From Arthrobacter nitroguajacolicus_D (GTDB lineage: Bacteria; Actinomycetota; Actinomycetes; Actinomycetales; Micrococcaceae): 64,000 nt of DNA. The stretch is taken from assembly GCF_031455195.1 (NCBI RefSeq), contig NZ_JAVDSH010000004.1, positions 248,001 to 312,000 on the forward strand, given 5' to 3'. Below are positions 7,780 to 15,853 of the stretch, one piece after another. The notes beneath the pieces are model-generated. The model made no database searches. It had not been told where the DNA came from and worked only from the letters and a program-made list of their open reading frames with translations. Made by a program: the position numbers and the translations under genes. Numbering within the stretch: position 1 is the first letter of the stretch; each line of letters begins with the position of its first letter.

Positions 7780-8355
7780 ATGGATTCCATCCTCATCCCG
7801 CTTCTGATCCTCATAGCGGTCATTGCGGGCGTACTCCTGCTTATTCGCTCGTTCACCAAGCGCTCCGCCGAGTCCAGGGCGGACGCAGCAGGGTCGAAGC
7901 CGCCCAAGGACCCGGTGGAATTGGCCAGGGAATCCGCCGCCAAGCTCAACCAGGAGCAGCACCGGCAGCTCTACTCGCTCATCGCGCGGGGACAAGGCAT
8001 GGCAGCCATCAAGCTCTACCTCCAGGCGACCGGCGAGGGCCTGCGCGCGTCGCGTGACGCGGTGGGCGCCCTGGCTGCGCACCCCCAGCCGTTCACGCCG
8101 GAGGCTCCCGCCAAGGACCTGCTGGCGGACGACGATGACGAGCCGGAGCGTTTCCCCTACCGGTACCGCGCCATCGTCAGCAAAGGCGAGGTGACCCGGG
8201 AAGTGAGCAGCAACATGCTCAACGACGAGATTTACGGACGGATCCGGACGCTCGCAAAAAGCGGTGATGTTGAGGGCGCTGCCGTCGCTTTGACGCGCCA
8301 CTCAGACATCACCATCAAACAGGCCCGCGAGTTCATAGAACTGTTGGACGACTAG
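7780..8355 (+). CDS. Membrane-anchored protein with two L7/L12-like modules
   Basis: A 191-residue paralogue of the preceding gene, 7 bp downstream. The N-terminal helix ILIPLLILIAVIAGVLLLI (residues about 4-22) is followed by two short repeats that each resemble the L7/L12 C-terminal fold: QLYSLIARGQGMAAIKLYLQ near residue 63 and RIRTLAKSGDVEGAAVALTR near residue 152, the latter ending KQAREFIELLDD. An acidic DDDDE stretch separates them. Probably cotranscribed with 7293-7772. No enzymatic motif is visible. Confidence 0.75.
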   Translation: MDSILIPLLILIAVIAGVLLLIRSFTKRSAESRADAAGSKPPKDPVELARESAAKLNQEQHRQLYSLIARGQGMAAIKLYLQATGEGLRASRDAVGALAAHPQPFTPEAPAKDLLADDDDEPERFPYRYRAIVSKGEVTREVSSNMLNDEIYGRIRTLAKSGDVEGAAVALTRHSDITIKQAREFIELLDD

Positions 8356-8361
8356 CAAACC

Positions 8362-8739
8362 CTAGAAGTCGAACAGGTCCCCCAGGAAACCTTCTTTTTT
8401 CTTGCGCTTGCGCCCATAGCCATCGCGATCGTAGCCATCTCGCCGGTCTCCATCACGGCGGTCATAGTCTCCACGGCCGTCACGCCTGTCCCGGTCGTCG
8501 TACCGTGGCTGCTGCGAACGGGACTCGAAAGGGTTGTAGAGGGGCGGCGGGGCAATGGGAGGTTGGGACGGAGCAGCTGCCGGTCGCGTGGCGGGTCCGG
8601 AGTCGGCCGCCACGCGATCGATGATCTTGTCCAGTTCCCCGCGGTCCAGCCACACTCCCCTGCATTGGGGGCAGTAGTCGATCTCGACGCCGCTTCGTTC
8701 GCTCATCACCAGGTCAATGGAATCCACAGGACATTTCAT
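8362..8739 (-). CDS. TFIIB-type zinc ribbon protein with RD/DG-rich tail
   Basis: A 125-residue protein. The N-terminal zinc ribbon has MKCPVD and, after a spacer, DYCPQCRGVWLDRGELDKII, giving the CPxD...CPxCxGxWLDxGEL signature of the zf-TFIIB family. The rest is low complexity: a Pro/Ala-rich linker and then repeated RDGR/YDRRDGDRRDGY units ending in a basic KRKKK and a hydrophobic GDLFDF. The ATG at 8739 fits the family start. The gene is convergent with the L7/L12-like pair, with 6 bp between them. Function unknown; the tail resembles disordered nucleic-acid-binding segments. Confidence 0.78.
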   Translation of the reverse strand: MKCPVDSIDLVMSERSGVEIDYCPQCRGVWLDRGELDKIIDRVAADSGPATRPAAAPSQPPIAPPPLYNPFESRSQQPRYDDRDRRDGRGDYDRRDGDRRDGYDRDGYGRKRKKKEGFLGDLFDF

Positions 8740-8809
8740 GTTTGCCCCAACGTTCGGCGGAACGGAATAGTTCGGATCCACCAAGGCCAGATCGGCCCGC
8801 TTGTTCGGG

Positions 8810-9436
8810 TTACCTGCCCGCTGAGATCCCGGCCAGGAGCTGTTCAAAAGGCAGCGACTCCAGAACCGGAGCCTTACGCCCGGGCTGGGGACCGCTCAAC
8901 AGCTGCACGAGTTCACCCGCGGCCTTGTCCACGCGCGCCGAGAGGGGCGAGCCGCCGTCGTCGGTGTTTCCCCAGTCCTGAGGCCCCGCGAAGACGCCGG
9001 TGGCCGCAATCCTGGTACGCAGGTAGCTGAACAAGGGGCGCATGGCGTAATCAAGGACCATCTGGTGGCGGTCGGTGCCGCCAGTGGCACCCAGAAGTAC
9101 GGCCTTGCCGTCCAACGACTTCGGGTCAAGAACGTCGATGAACGACTTGAACAGTCCGCTGTAGGAGGCGCTGAAGACCGGGCTGACGGCAATGATGGCG
9201 TCGGAATTCTCGACGCCGGCAATCACCTCAGCGAGGCGTGGCGCAGCATAGCCGGTGACAAAGTTGTTGGCGATGTCCACGGCGAGGTCGCGCAGTTCAA
9301 CCACGTCGATCTTCGCGTCGTATCCTGCCGCCCGCAGCTGACGCTCGGCGGAGGCGGCCAGTTGATCGGCCAGCAGACGGCTCGACGACGGGACACCAAG
9401 TCCGGCGGAAAGGACGGTGATGCGGCGGGTTTCCAT
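8810..9436 (-). CDS. NADPH-dependent FMN reductase (CE1759 type)
   Basis: A 208-residue flavodoxin-fold reductase. The N-terminal FMN phosphate loop is VLSAGLGVPSSSRLLADQL; SPVFSASYSGLFKSFIDVLD is the classical flavin/dimer segment, and LLGATGGTDRHQMVLDYAM is typical of reductases that supply FMNH2 to luciferase-like monooxygenases. I chose the ATG at 9436 because AGGAGA is placed 6 nt upstream; an ATG 24 nt further up has no ribosome binding site. No monooxygenase gene is adjacent. The upstream element at 9470-9481 may control it. Confidence 0.85.
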   Translation of the reverse strand: METRRITVLSAGLGVPSSSRLLADQLAASAERQLRAAGYDAKIDVVELRDLAVDIANNFVTGYAAPRLAEVIAGVENSDAIIAVSPVFSASYSGLFKSFIDVLDPKSLDGKAVLLGATGGTDRHQMVLDYAMRPLFSYLRTRIAATGVFAGPQDWGNTDDGGSPLSARVDKAAGELVQLLSGPQPGRKAPVLESLPFEQLLAGISAGR

Positions 9437-9469
9437 GGCATTCTCCTGTTGCTCGTTCATTCAGTTTAC

Positions 9470-9481
9470 ATGCATTTGCAT
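9470..9481. promoter_or_regulatory. Candidate operator upstream of FMN reductase
   Basis: ATGCATTTGCAT is a short inverted repeat (ATGCA, TT, TGCAT) 34 bp upstream of the start at 9436, flanked by TTTACATGC and ATCTACATC. It is small enough to occur by chance. Confidence 0.3.
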
Positions 9482-9528
9482 CTACATCAATGAACGGGGG
9501 CGCGTCCGGAAGTATTCCCGTGGTTCGA

Positions 9529-10491
9529 CTACTTCGCCCCGAGCCCTGCCAGGAACGCCGTGGTGGCGGACGATATCTGCTTTTGGGCTACATCCCGGGC
9601 CACCGTCGGCTCACCATCGCCGGGCTGTGGGCCGTAGTCCCCGAAGTAGGCATGGTTACCACCCTGCACCGCCAGGAATGCAGCGTCGGAGGGAAGCAAT
9701 TGACGGGATGCGTCGATCTTCCCCGGCGTACTCAGTCCGTCCTCTGTCCCGGATATGGAAAGCACCTTCAGGCCCGCACGATCCTGCATCGAGTCAAGGG
9801 GATAGGAGGCGTACAACAGCAGGCCGTCAACATCCTGGTTCGCCAACGCGAAAGAGCTCGCACTGACTCCCCCCAGCGAATGACCCCCTACCGTCCATGT
9901 GGAGATTTCCGGATGGTCCGACATGGCGCCCCTGGCCTGGTTGCCGTCGAGCAGGCTGAGATTCAGGGGCGTCTTCAGGATGACCACCAGGAATCCGGCA
10001 TCCACTGCAGGCGTGAGGATATCCGCATAGGCCCGGGCCTCCACCTTCGCACCCGGATAGAAGACCAGGCCCTCCGTAGCTTGCTCTCCGTCCGGCAACA
10101 TGGTGATCGCCGTCGGGGATTCGACCACGGAAATTTCCGCTATGGGACCCGCGTTGGCCGCGCCCGCCTGATAGGTGAAGGGGTTGAGCCAGGCCAGGAT
10201 TGCCACCAGCACCAGGACGGCGACCCTCCCCAACCATGCCCCGACAGCACGAAGAGTGGAGCGGCGCAGGCGCACATTGCGCCCTCGCCAGAGCAGGGCG
10301 GCCCAAAGAAGTCCGACGACGGCGGCAGTCACCAATACCGCTGGCAGCAGCGGGTGGCCACGCAGGACAGCCGGGTTCCCGATCAGCATTACTGCGGGCA
10401 CCGATATCAGGGCTGCCGCGCAAAGCCAGGAGGCCCAGAAGAGGGCAGTGCGGCGAGTGGTGACTTCTGAGTGAGCCGAACGTAGAACCAT
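9529..10491 (-). CDS. Membrane-anchored alpha/beta hydrolase
   Basis: A 320-residue protein with three predicted N-terminal membrane helices (about 13-37, 48-68, 86-103). An extracytoplasmic alpha/beta hydrolase domain follows. The nucleophile elbow is GGHSLGG (about residue 200), the acid is probably the Asp in SGTEDGLST, and the His lies in QGGNHAYFGDYG. The family (dienelactone hydrolase-like) includes esterases and peptidases; the substrate is unknown. TATCCT ends 6 nt before the ATG, suggesting a leaderless mRNA. It shares its strand with the esterase upstream and the FMN reductase downstream. Confidence 0.8.
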   Translation of the reverse strand: MVLRSAHSEVTTRRTALFWASWLCAAALISVPAVMLIGNPAVLRGHPLLPAVLVTAAVVGLLWAALLWRGRNVRLRRSTLRAVGAWLGRVAVLVLVAILAWLNPFTYQAGAANAGPIAEISVVESPTAITMLPDGEQATEGLVFYPGAKVEARAYADILTPAVDAGFLVVILKTPLNLSLLDGNQARGAMSDHPEISTWTVGGHSLGGVSASSFALANQDVDGLLLYASYPLDSMQDRAGLKVLSISGTEDGLSTPGKIDASRQLLPSDAAFLAVQGGNHAYFGDYGPQPGDGEPTVARDVAQKQISSATTAFLAGLGAK

Positions 10492-10549
10492 ACCTCAAGG
10501 ATAGTTCCATGATGGAGATAATTTTGGACATGGCGGCCAGCCGCCGGAC

Positions 10550-11629
10550 CTACTGCTTCCTGGCGGCGTTCGTGGACAGGAAATCGAGCAGCTTTTCGCG
10601 GGCCTCCCGGGCCTCGGCAAAGTTCAGATGGAACTGGTACTCATGGGGAAGTTCTGGCTGATGGTCAGCGGGCCAGAACAGCTCCGTCACCGGAACGCCG
10701 GCATCTTTCAAACGATTGCTGTACGGAACCGACTGAAGCCACGTCAGGCCGTCTCCGTTTCCGCCACTGATGAACGTCGGTGGAAAGTCGCTCTGGACAA
10801 AGTCGATTGTGGACATGGTGGCACCTGCATAGGTTGCGGACCAGTCCTTGGTGCCGGTGTAGGCCCAGAGGGAGGTCTTGAAGCCCCAGGCAACAATGCC
10901 GTTCAAATCTGCCATCGCCCGGAGATCGTAGACACCACAGTGCAGGATGGTTGCGGCCAGGTCCGATTTCTGCAGGGCCGGCTGAATTCCCAGAAGGTTG
11001 GCGTACTTGGGATTCACAGTGAGCGTTGTCATTTGGCTGGCCAACTGTGCGCCGGCGGAGTCCCCCGCCAGGACGATGCGGCCCGGGTCCACGTTCAGCT
11101 CCGCTGCGTGCGCCTTGATGTAGGCGAGCGCTTCGTTGATGTCACGAACGGCTGTGGGATAAGTCGCCTCAGGCGCGATCGGGTAACTCAAGCCGATGGT
11201 GGTGTAGCCCTCTGCCGCCAGAATTCGAAGGTAGGGCTCAACGTCCCTCTGCGCGCCGGAGATCCAGGCACCTCCGTGGATCCACACGATGGTCGGAAGC
11301 GCTGCGGCAGTCCCGGCAGGACTAAAGGCATCAAAGGTGGATCCGGGTTTGTAGACGATACCTGTTTGGGCCTGCAGCGGAGTATCGGGAACGTACGGGG
11401 TCATCTCGTCGATGGTGGACTGCGCACCGCGTTCAAAGACGCTTCGAATCAACATCGCCGACGGCCAGGGCGTTGCCGATAGCGCCAAAAGCACAACCAG
11501 CAGCACGAGGATCGCCAGGTCCAGTTTCCTCAGGCGCAACGAGCGCTTTCGGGGTGCGCGCGGACCAGTACCCGTTCCTGTTGCTACACGCTCCCCCGCG
11601 CTGGCCTGGATCGATTCCAACGGTCCCAT
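10550..11629 (-). CDS. HSL-type esterase/lipase, membrane-anchored
   Basis: A 359-residue alpha/beta hydrolase. After a basic N-terminus one membrane helix (LDLAILVLLVVLLALSA) anchors the protein. The oxyanion-hole motif is IVWIHGGAWISG and the nucleophile elbow is LAGDSAGAQLA, both diagnostic of the hormone-sensitive-lipase (GDXG) family. The Asp lies near SGGNGDGLTW and the His in WPADHQPELPHEY. The ATG at 11629 has GGGGGAG 4 nt upstream and is preferred over a GTG at 11653. The substrate is probably a short-chain ester; this is inferred from the family. Confidence 0.85.
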   Translation of the reverse strand: MGPLESIQASAGERVATGTGTGPRAPRKRSLRLRKLDLAILVLLVVLLALSATPWPSAMLIRSVFERGAQSTIDEMTPYVPDTPLQAQTGIVYKPGSTFDAFSPAGTAAALPTIVWIHGGAWISGAQRDVEPYLRILAAEGYTTIGLSYPIAPEATYPTAVRDINEALAYIKAHAAELNVDPGRIVLAGDSAGAQLASQMTTLTVNPKYANLLGIQPALQKSDLAATILHCGVYDLRAMADLNGIVAWGFKTSLWAYTGTKDWSATYAGATMSTIDFVQSDFPPTFISGGNGDGLTWLQSVPYSNRLKDAGVPVTELFWPADHQPELPHEYQFHLNFAEAREAREKLLDFLSTNAARKQ

Positions 11630-11712
11630 CACACACTCCCCCGGTCGGTGCACCTGTGGACCATGCTAAGGGCAAAGTCCGGCGCACGCGGGGGAACCGG
11701 CGCGCGTCCACG

Positions 11713-12038
11713 TCAGGCCAGCGGCCGTGCCGCTCCGAGCAGGACTCCTTCGCCGCCGTCGAACGTCACTGAATGGAATCGGGGCCCGCGGGCGCAGCTC
11801 CCTCAGCAGAATCCCATTGGTGTGTCTTGGCCCAGCCCACCACGGCCGGCGTACCTTCCCTCGGAGTGCACTGGGCCATCCCTGCTACCAGAACCAAGCG
11901 GGCAGGGTCTGCAATCGCGGCCGAGATGCTGGAGGAGAAGTTCCCTTTGCCCGCACCGTCAAGGCGACCGGCGGCAAGATCGATCTCGACAATCCCGGGC
12001 ACATCGGCTTCGACGGCGGTGCGGATCACGACAGTCAT
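11713..12038 (-). pseudogene. GNAT N-acetyltransferase remnant with internal deletion and frameshift
   Basis: The 5' part encodes a normal GNAT N-terminus, MTVVIRTAVEADVPGIVEID through VVGWAKTHQWDSAEG, up to about residue 84. It then runs to a stop at 11766 after only 90 residues. In another frame, directly after the break, the minus strand reads FHSVTFDGGEGVLLGAARPLA and stops at 11713, which looks like the C-terminal strand of the same family. The central part of the fold, including the acetyl-CoA pyrophosphate loop (R/Q-x-x-G-x-G/A), is missing. I read this as one gene that lost about 70 internal codons and shifted frame. A sequencing error alone cannot explain the missing core. Confidence 0.7.
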
Positions 12039-12099
12039 GTTTCCAGCCTAGTTGCGGCGAAATCTTGAAGTACGAGCCCAAGATCATAGTCTGGGAGGC

Positions 12100-13350
12100 A
12101 TGACACAGGAAGCAATCGCCCCGCTGGACGGCGTCCGGGTCCTTGAGCTCGGAAATTACATAGCCGCCCCCACCGCCGGCAGGCTGCTGGCCGATTTCGG
12201 CGCGGAAGTCATCAAGGTGGAGCGCCCGGGGACCGGCGATGAGCTCCGCAACTGGCGCCTCCACAAGGGCACCACGTCCATGCTGTACCGCACGTTGAAC
12301 CGCAACAAGAAGTCCGTGGTCCTGGACCTGCGAACTGAGGCGGGAAGGCAGGCCGTGCTGGAGCTCGTCGCCCACTCCGACATACTGCTGGAAAACTTTC
12401 GGCCCGGCACCTTGGAAAGGTGGGGCCTAGGGCCGGAGGTCCTCAACGAGGCCAACCCGGACCTCATCGTCACGCGCATCTCTGCCTTCGGGCAGACGGG
12501 GCCGCTGTCCGGGCGGCCCGGTTTTGCCGCCGTCGCCGAAGCCTACGGCGGGTTCCGAAACCTGGTGGGCGACCCGGACCGGGCACCAGTGCGGGTGGGT
12601 GTTTCCATTGGTGACTCGATCGCCGGCCTTTATGCCGCCTTCGGCTCCGTGATGAGCCTGTACCAGCGTGAAGCACGACGCCGGGACGCGGCTGGTGCGG
12701 TTCCGCTCGCCGAACGCATCATCGACGTCGCGTTGAATGAGGCAATGTTCTCCATGATGGAGTCACTGATCCCGGACTACCAGGCCTACGGCGTGGACCG
12801 GCAACGCGTCGGTGGCCGCATGGAAGGTATTGCCCCCTCTAATGCCTATGTGTGCGGGGACGGGGCGAGCATCGTGGTGGCGGGAAATGGCGACTCGATT
12901 TTCCAGCGGTACATGCACACCATTGGGCGGCCCGACCTTGCCGAGGATCCCGGGCTGCAGTCCAATGCAGGCCGCTGGGCCAAACGTGAAGAGTTGGACC
13001 AGGCCATCGGTGAGTGGGCCTCGACCTTGGGCGCTCCGGAGGCCCTTGCCGTCCTTGAGGCCGCCGGAGTCCCGGCCGGACCTATCTATACGGCGGCGGA
13101 CATCAGCACGGACGGCCAGTACGCGGCCCGAAACATGATCCAAAAGTTCGACGTCTCTACGGGCGAGGAAGTCCTCCCGGATGTGGGTTTCCCGGGCATT
13201 GTTCCCGTGATCGGCGAGCAGTCCTTGCCCATCCGGAACCTTGGGCCGGATCTTGGCGAAAACACGCAGGAAATCCTCGGCGGCCTCTTGAACATGGACG
13301 CGGCCCAGATCAGTGCGGCTTCAGGAACCGAGGAGGTACACCTGCCATGA
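12100..13350 (+). CDS. CaiB/BaiF family III CoA-transferase
   Basis: A 416-residue family III CoA-transferase. The N-terminus has LDGVRVLELGNYIAAPTAGR, then LLADFGAEVIKVERPGTGD, LNRNKKSVVLDL and LLENFRPGTLERWG; the catalytic Asp is expected in the GDSIAGLYAAFG region or the VGDPDRAP segment by family analogy. It moves CoA between acyl-CoA and a carboxylate. The next gene, an HMG-CoA-lyase-like enzyme, overlaps it by 4 bp, so the pair should activate and then cleave a 3-hydroxy acid. The ATG at 12100 is close to a -10-like TAGTCT, so the mRNA may be leaderless. The acid substrate is unknown. Confidence 0.9.
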   Translation: MTQEAIAPLDGVRVLELGNYIAAPTAGRLLADFGAEVIKVERPGTGDELRNWRLHKGTTSMLYRTLNRNKKSVVLDLRTEAGRQAVLELVAHSDILLENFRPGTLERWGLGPEVLNEANPDLIVTRISAFGQTGPLSGRPGFAAVAEAYGGFRNLVGDPDRAPVRVGVSIGDSIAGLYAAFGSVMSLYQREARRRDAAGAVPLAERIIDVALNEAMFSMMESLIPDYQAYGVDRQRVGGRMEGIAPSNAYVCGDGASIVVAGNGDSIFQRYMHTIGRPDLAEDPGLQSNAGRWAKREELDQAIGEWASTLGAPEALAVLEAAGVPAGPIYTAADISTDGQYAARNMIQKFDVSTGEEVLPDVGFPGIVPVIGEQSLPIRNLGPDLGENTQEILGGLLNMDAAQISAASGTEEVHLP

Positions 13351-14300
13351 ACGGCATCGACAATCCGCTCTCCAGCACCCTCGGTAACGCGATCCTGAGG
13401 GATGTGACGCTGCGCGACGGACTCCAACTCACCGGTAAAATCCTGCCGACGGAACGAAAGATCGAAACGGTCCGCGAGCTGCTGCGCCTGGGCGTACCAG
13501 CGATCGAGCTGGGTTCAATGGCCCGGGCCGACCTGGTACCCACCATGGCCAACACGCTTGAAGTGGTCCAGGCACTGACTGCGGACGAACTGGAAAGATG
13601 CTGGATCTGGGTGGCGACGCCGGGCCATGTCGCAAAGGCCTCGGCCGCGGGGGCACGGAATTTCCAGTACTGCCTGTCGGCCTCAGATTCCCATAACAAG
13701 GCCAACATCGGCCGGACCACCGACCAAAGCCTGGATGCGTTGCCGGAAGCTGTTGAACTCGCACAATCGGTGGGTGGAAAAATTCAGTTGTGCATCGCAA
13801 CGTCTTTTACGTGTCCGTTCGAGGGCTATGTTCCGGAGGAACGCGTCCTGTCGATCGCAAATGATCCGCGGGCGGCGGGCACCACGGACATCGTCATCTG
13901 CGACACCTTGGGCCAAGCAGTTCCGGCCCAGGTCTCCCAGCTGATCACCCGGGTCCGCAACGAGTCTCCGGCCCGTCGGATCGTCTACCACGGCCACGAC
14001 ACCTGGGGGCTGGGCGTGGCTAACACCCTGGCAGCGATCCAAGCCGGCGCCGCGATGGTGGACGGTGCCCTCGGCGGTCTGGGAGGCTGCCCGTTTGCTC
14101 CAGGCGCCAGCGGCAACACCTCCAGCGAGGACATTCTGTTCGCCACCCGGCCTGGCTGGTTGAATCCGGAAGTCTTCGGCGCACTGGTGCACCTGTCCGG
14201 TAAGTTGCTGGAGGAGCTGGGTGAACCCAACCGCTCCAAGGCAGCACAGGGTGCCCACTCCAAGGCTGCGGCCTTTGAGTGGGTGATGCCCGTTCTTTAG
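13347..14300 (+). CDS. Hydroxymethylglutaryl-CoA lyase-like enzyme
   Basis: A 317-residue DRE-TIM metallolyase. RDVTLRDGLQ carries the metal-binding Asp and catalytic Arg; YHGHDTWGLGVAN provides the two metal His residues. GALGGLGGCPFAPGASGN holds the catalytic Cys of the HMG-CoA lyase signature. These residues support retro-Claisen cleavage of a 3-hydroxy-3-methyl acyl-CoA to acetyl-CoA plus a keto acid. Its ATG overlaps the end of the CoA-transferase (ATGA), with GAGGAGG upstream, so the two are translationally coupled. Candidate substrates are 3-hydroxy-3-methylglutarate and citramalate, but residues do not decide between them. Confidence 0.9.
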   Translation: MNGIDNPLSSTLGNAILRDVTLRDGLQLTGKILPTERKIETVRELLRLGVPAIELGSMARADLVPTMANTLEVVQALTADELERCWIWVATPGHVAKASAAGARNFQYCLSASDSHNKANIGRTTDQSLDALPEAVELAQSVGGKIQLCIATSFTCPFEGYVPEERVLSIANDPRAAGTTDIVICDTLGQAVPAQVSQLITRVRNESPARRIVYHGHDTWGLGVANTLAAIQAGAAMVDGALGGLGGCPFAPGASGNTSSEDILFATRPGWLNPEVFGALVHLSGKLLEELGEPNRSKAAQGAHSKAAAFEWVMPVL

Positions 14301-14746
14301 CCGTTTCCTCCAGCCCCACCAACGGCCATCAGACCGAGTCGCTTGAGGGTTTCACGGTTCCGAACGCCGATTATGGGATCCCGTAATGCCTTAGGCACGA
14401 ACTTTCCGGGGCCACGGACGGCGTCTTCGGAAATGGAGACCCGGCACTGGGCGCTTCCCATGGACTCCAAAGTGAGGAGCACTTCCGCCTCACCCATGGG
14501 CCAGCCCCTCGCCAGGAGCTTGAGTTCCCGCTTGGGCTCCATGCCGGTGACGCTGGTGCTGTCATCGATGAGGAACGGCCAGGCCCCCACGGAGTGGTGG
14601 AGCCGGGCACCTACCTGCGGCCACTGATCGTCCACAGCACGGATCCGCGATGCGCCCACTACCCAGCCGGAGTAAAGCCATCCGTCGGCGATCACGCCCC
14701 AAACGCGGTCAGCCGATGAGTCGAGTACCTCGGTCACTGTTGACAT
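14297..14746 (-). CDS. SRPBCC (START-like) family protein
   Basis: A 149-residue protein with the polyketide cyclase/dehydrase-like helix-grip pattern. It starts STVTEVLDSSADRVWGVIAD (strand plus first helix), has WPQVGARLHHSVGAWPF in the middle, and a C-terminal helix with RNRETLKRLGLMA. Such proteins bind hydrophobic ligands; no ligand can be named. The ATG at 14746 is preceded by GAAGGG. The gene is convergent with the lyase and overlaps its last 4 bases. Confidence 0.75.
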   Translation of the reverse strand: MSTVTEVLDSSADRVWGVIADGWLYSGWVVGASRIRAVDDQWPQVGARLHHSVGAWPFLIDDSTSVTGMEPKRELKLLARGWPMGEAEVLLTLESMGSAQCRVSISEDAVRGPGKFVPKALRDPIIGVRNRETLKRLGLMAVGGAGGNG

Positions 14747-14792
14747 CTGTAGCCCTTCCACGCATTGTCCGGCACCATCGGTGACCACAAGC

Positions 14793-14804
14793 TAAGCATG
14801 CTTA
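14793..14804. promoter_or_regulatory. Perfect 12-bp palindrome upstream of SRPBCC gene
   Basis: TAAGCATGCTTA lies 46 bp upstream of the start at 14746. A perfect palindrome at this distance could be an operator. No regulator is adjacent. Confidence 0.35.
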
Positions 14805-14937
14805 CTGTCTGCCTGCCAGCGACCGCGCAATTATGGCGAGGGCTTGCTGGCCTTACCTTCCAGCCAGAGCGTGGATGCCGCCGACATGGGGCGCTGGAGA
14901 GGGTGTCGAGCTGTTTCCAACCGCCTACACTGGCAGC

Positions 14938-15846
14938 ATGCGCGGAGAGCTGGCGGTGCGGGCTTCGGCTTCCGTCGTGGCCTTCTTCTGTGCCATCCCC
15001 CTCCTGGCGGGGTGTACCGGGCCTGGCGCCACCGCGCCAGCCGTTGAGACGCCCTCCAGCGCAGCCAAGCAACAACCCATCACCGTCGAGGTCAACCAGT
15101 CCAGGGACCAGTACGGTAAGCAGGCCATCCAGATCCAACTGACCAACACCTCCGATGCGGCACTGACCGTGAGCAGCGCCCAACTGGACTCACCGCTCTT
15201 CCAGGAAGACATCGTGTGGAGGCCGTCGGAAGGCGGGCTGGTCCTGCCGCCCAACCAGCCCAAGAGCGTTCCCACGGCCCTGCCCGCGCCGGCATGCGAT
15301 ACACCAAAAGGTGCCACCACGGATCTCAAAGCCAAAATCGACTACGCAGAAGCCGGCAAGGACCCGGGGCAACAAACTTCCAATGCTTCCGACCCCTTTG
15401 GTGTCCTCCCCAGGAACGCCGGCGAGCTATGCCTCGCAGCCCAAGCAGCCGACGTCGCCACCATGGTCCTGGACCCGAAACTGGAGGTTGCCGCTGACGG
15501 CGGCACCGCCGTCGTGCGTCTTCTGATCACGCCAGCGGCCGACGGCGGTTCCCATCGGACGCTGACCATCCAGGGCATCGACGGCACAACCCTGCTGGCC
15601 GAAGCCGACAACCAGCCGTGGCCGCGGGACGTAAAAATCAGGCAAGGCACTGCGCCCATGGAACTCGCATTGGGAATCCGTCCGGCACGCTGCGATCCAC
15701 ACGCCGTGGCGGAGGACAAAGTAGGGACGCTGCTGCCGCTCAGGATAACCGTGGGTGACCGCGGAGGCCTGCTGAAGGTCGCGGCGTCAATTGACCTGCG
15801 GGGCCGCATCTACGACTTCGTCACTGCTGCGTGCGGTGACGGATAA
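14938..15846 (+). CDS. Putative lipoprotein
   Basis: A 302-residue protein. The signal peptide MRGELAVRASASVVAFFCAI ends in the lipobox LLAGC-TG. The body looks like beta-rich immunoglobulin-like modules (ITVEVNQSRDQYGKQAIQIQ, then LTNTSDAALTVSSAQL) and contains four Cys (ACDTP, ELCLA, ARCDP, AACGD) that may form two disulfides. TACACT ends 6 nt before the ATG at 14938, with no Shine-Dalgarno, which fits a leaderless mRNA and decides the start over in-frame upstream codons. No function can be assigned; a cell-surface role is likely. Confidence 0.75.
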   Translation: MRGELAVRASASVVAFFCAIPLLAGCTGPGATAPAVETPSSAAKQQPITVEVNQSRDQYGKQAIQIQLTNTSDAALTVSSAQLDSPLFQEDIVWRPSEGGLVLPPNQPKSVPTALPAPACDTPKGATTDLKAKIDYAEAGKDPGQQTSNASDPFGVLPRNAGELCLAAQAADVATMVLDPKLEVAADGGTAVVRLLITPAADGGSHRTLTIQGIDGTTLLAEADNQPWPRDVKIRQGTAPMELALGIRPARCDPHAVAEDKVGTLLPLRITVGDRGGLLKVAASIDLRGRIYDFVTAACGDG

Positions 15847-15853
15847 CGCGGAT

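Noticed and set aside
9490..10470. A 326-codon plus-strand frame
   Set aside because: It is antisense to the membrane-anchored alpha/beta hydrolase, which has a clear nucleophile elbow and helices.
11629..11653. An earlier GTG start for the esterase
   Set aside because: The ATG at 11629 has GGGGGAG correctly spaced; the GTG has none.
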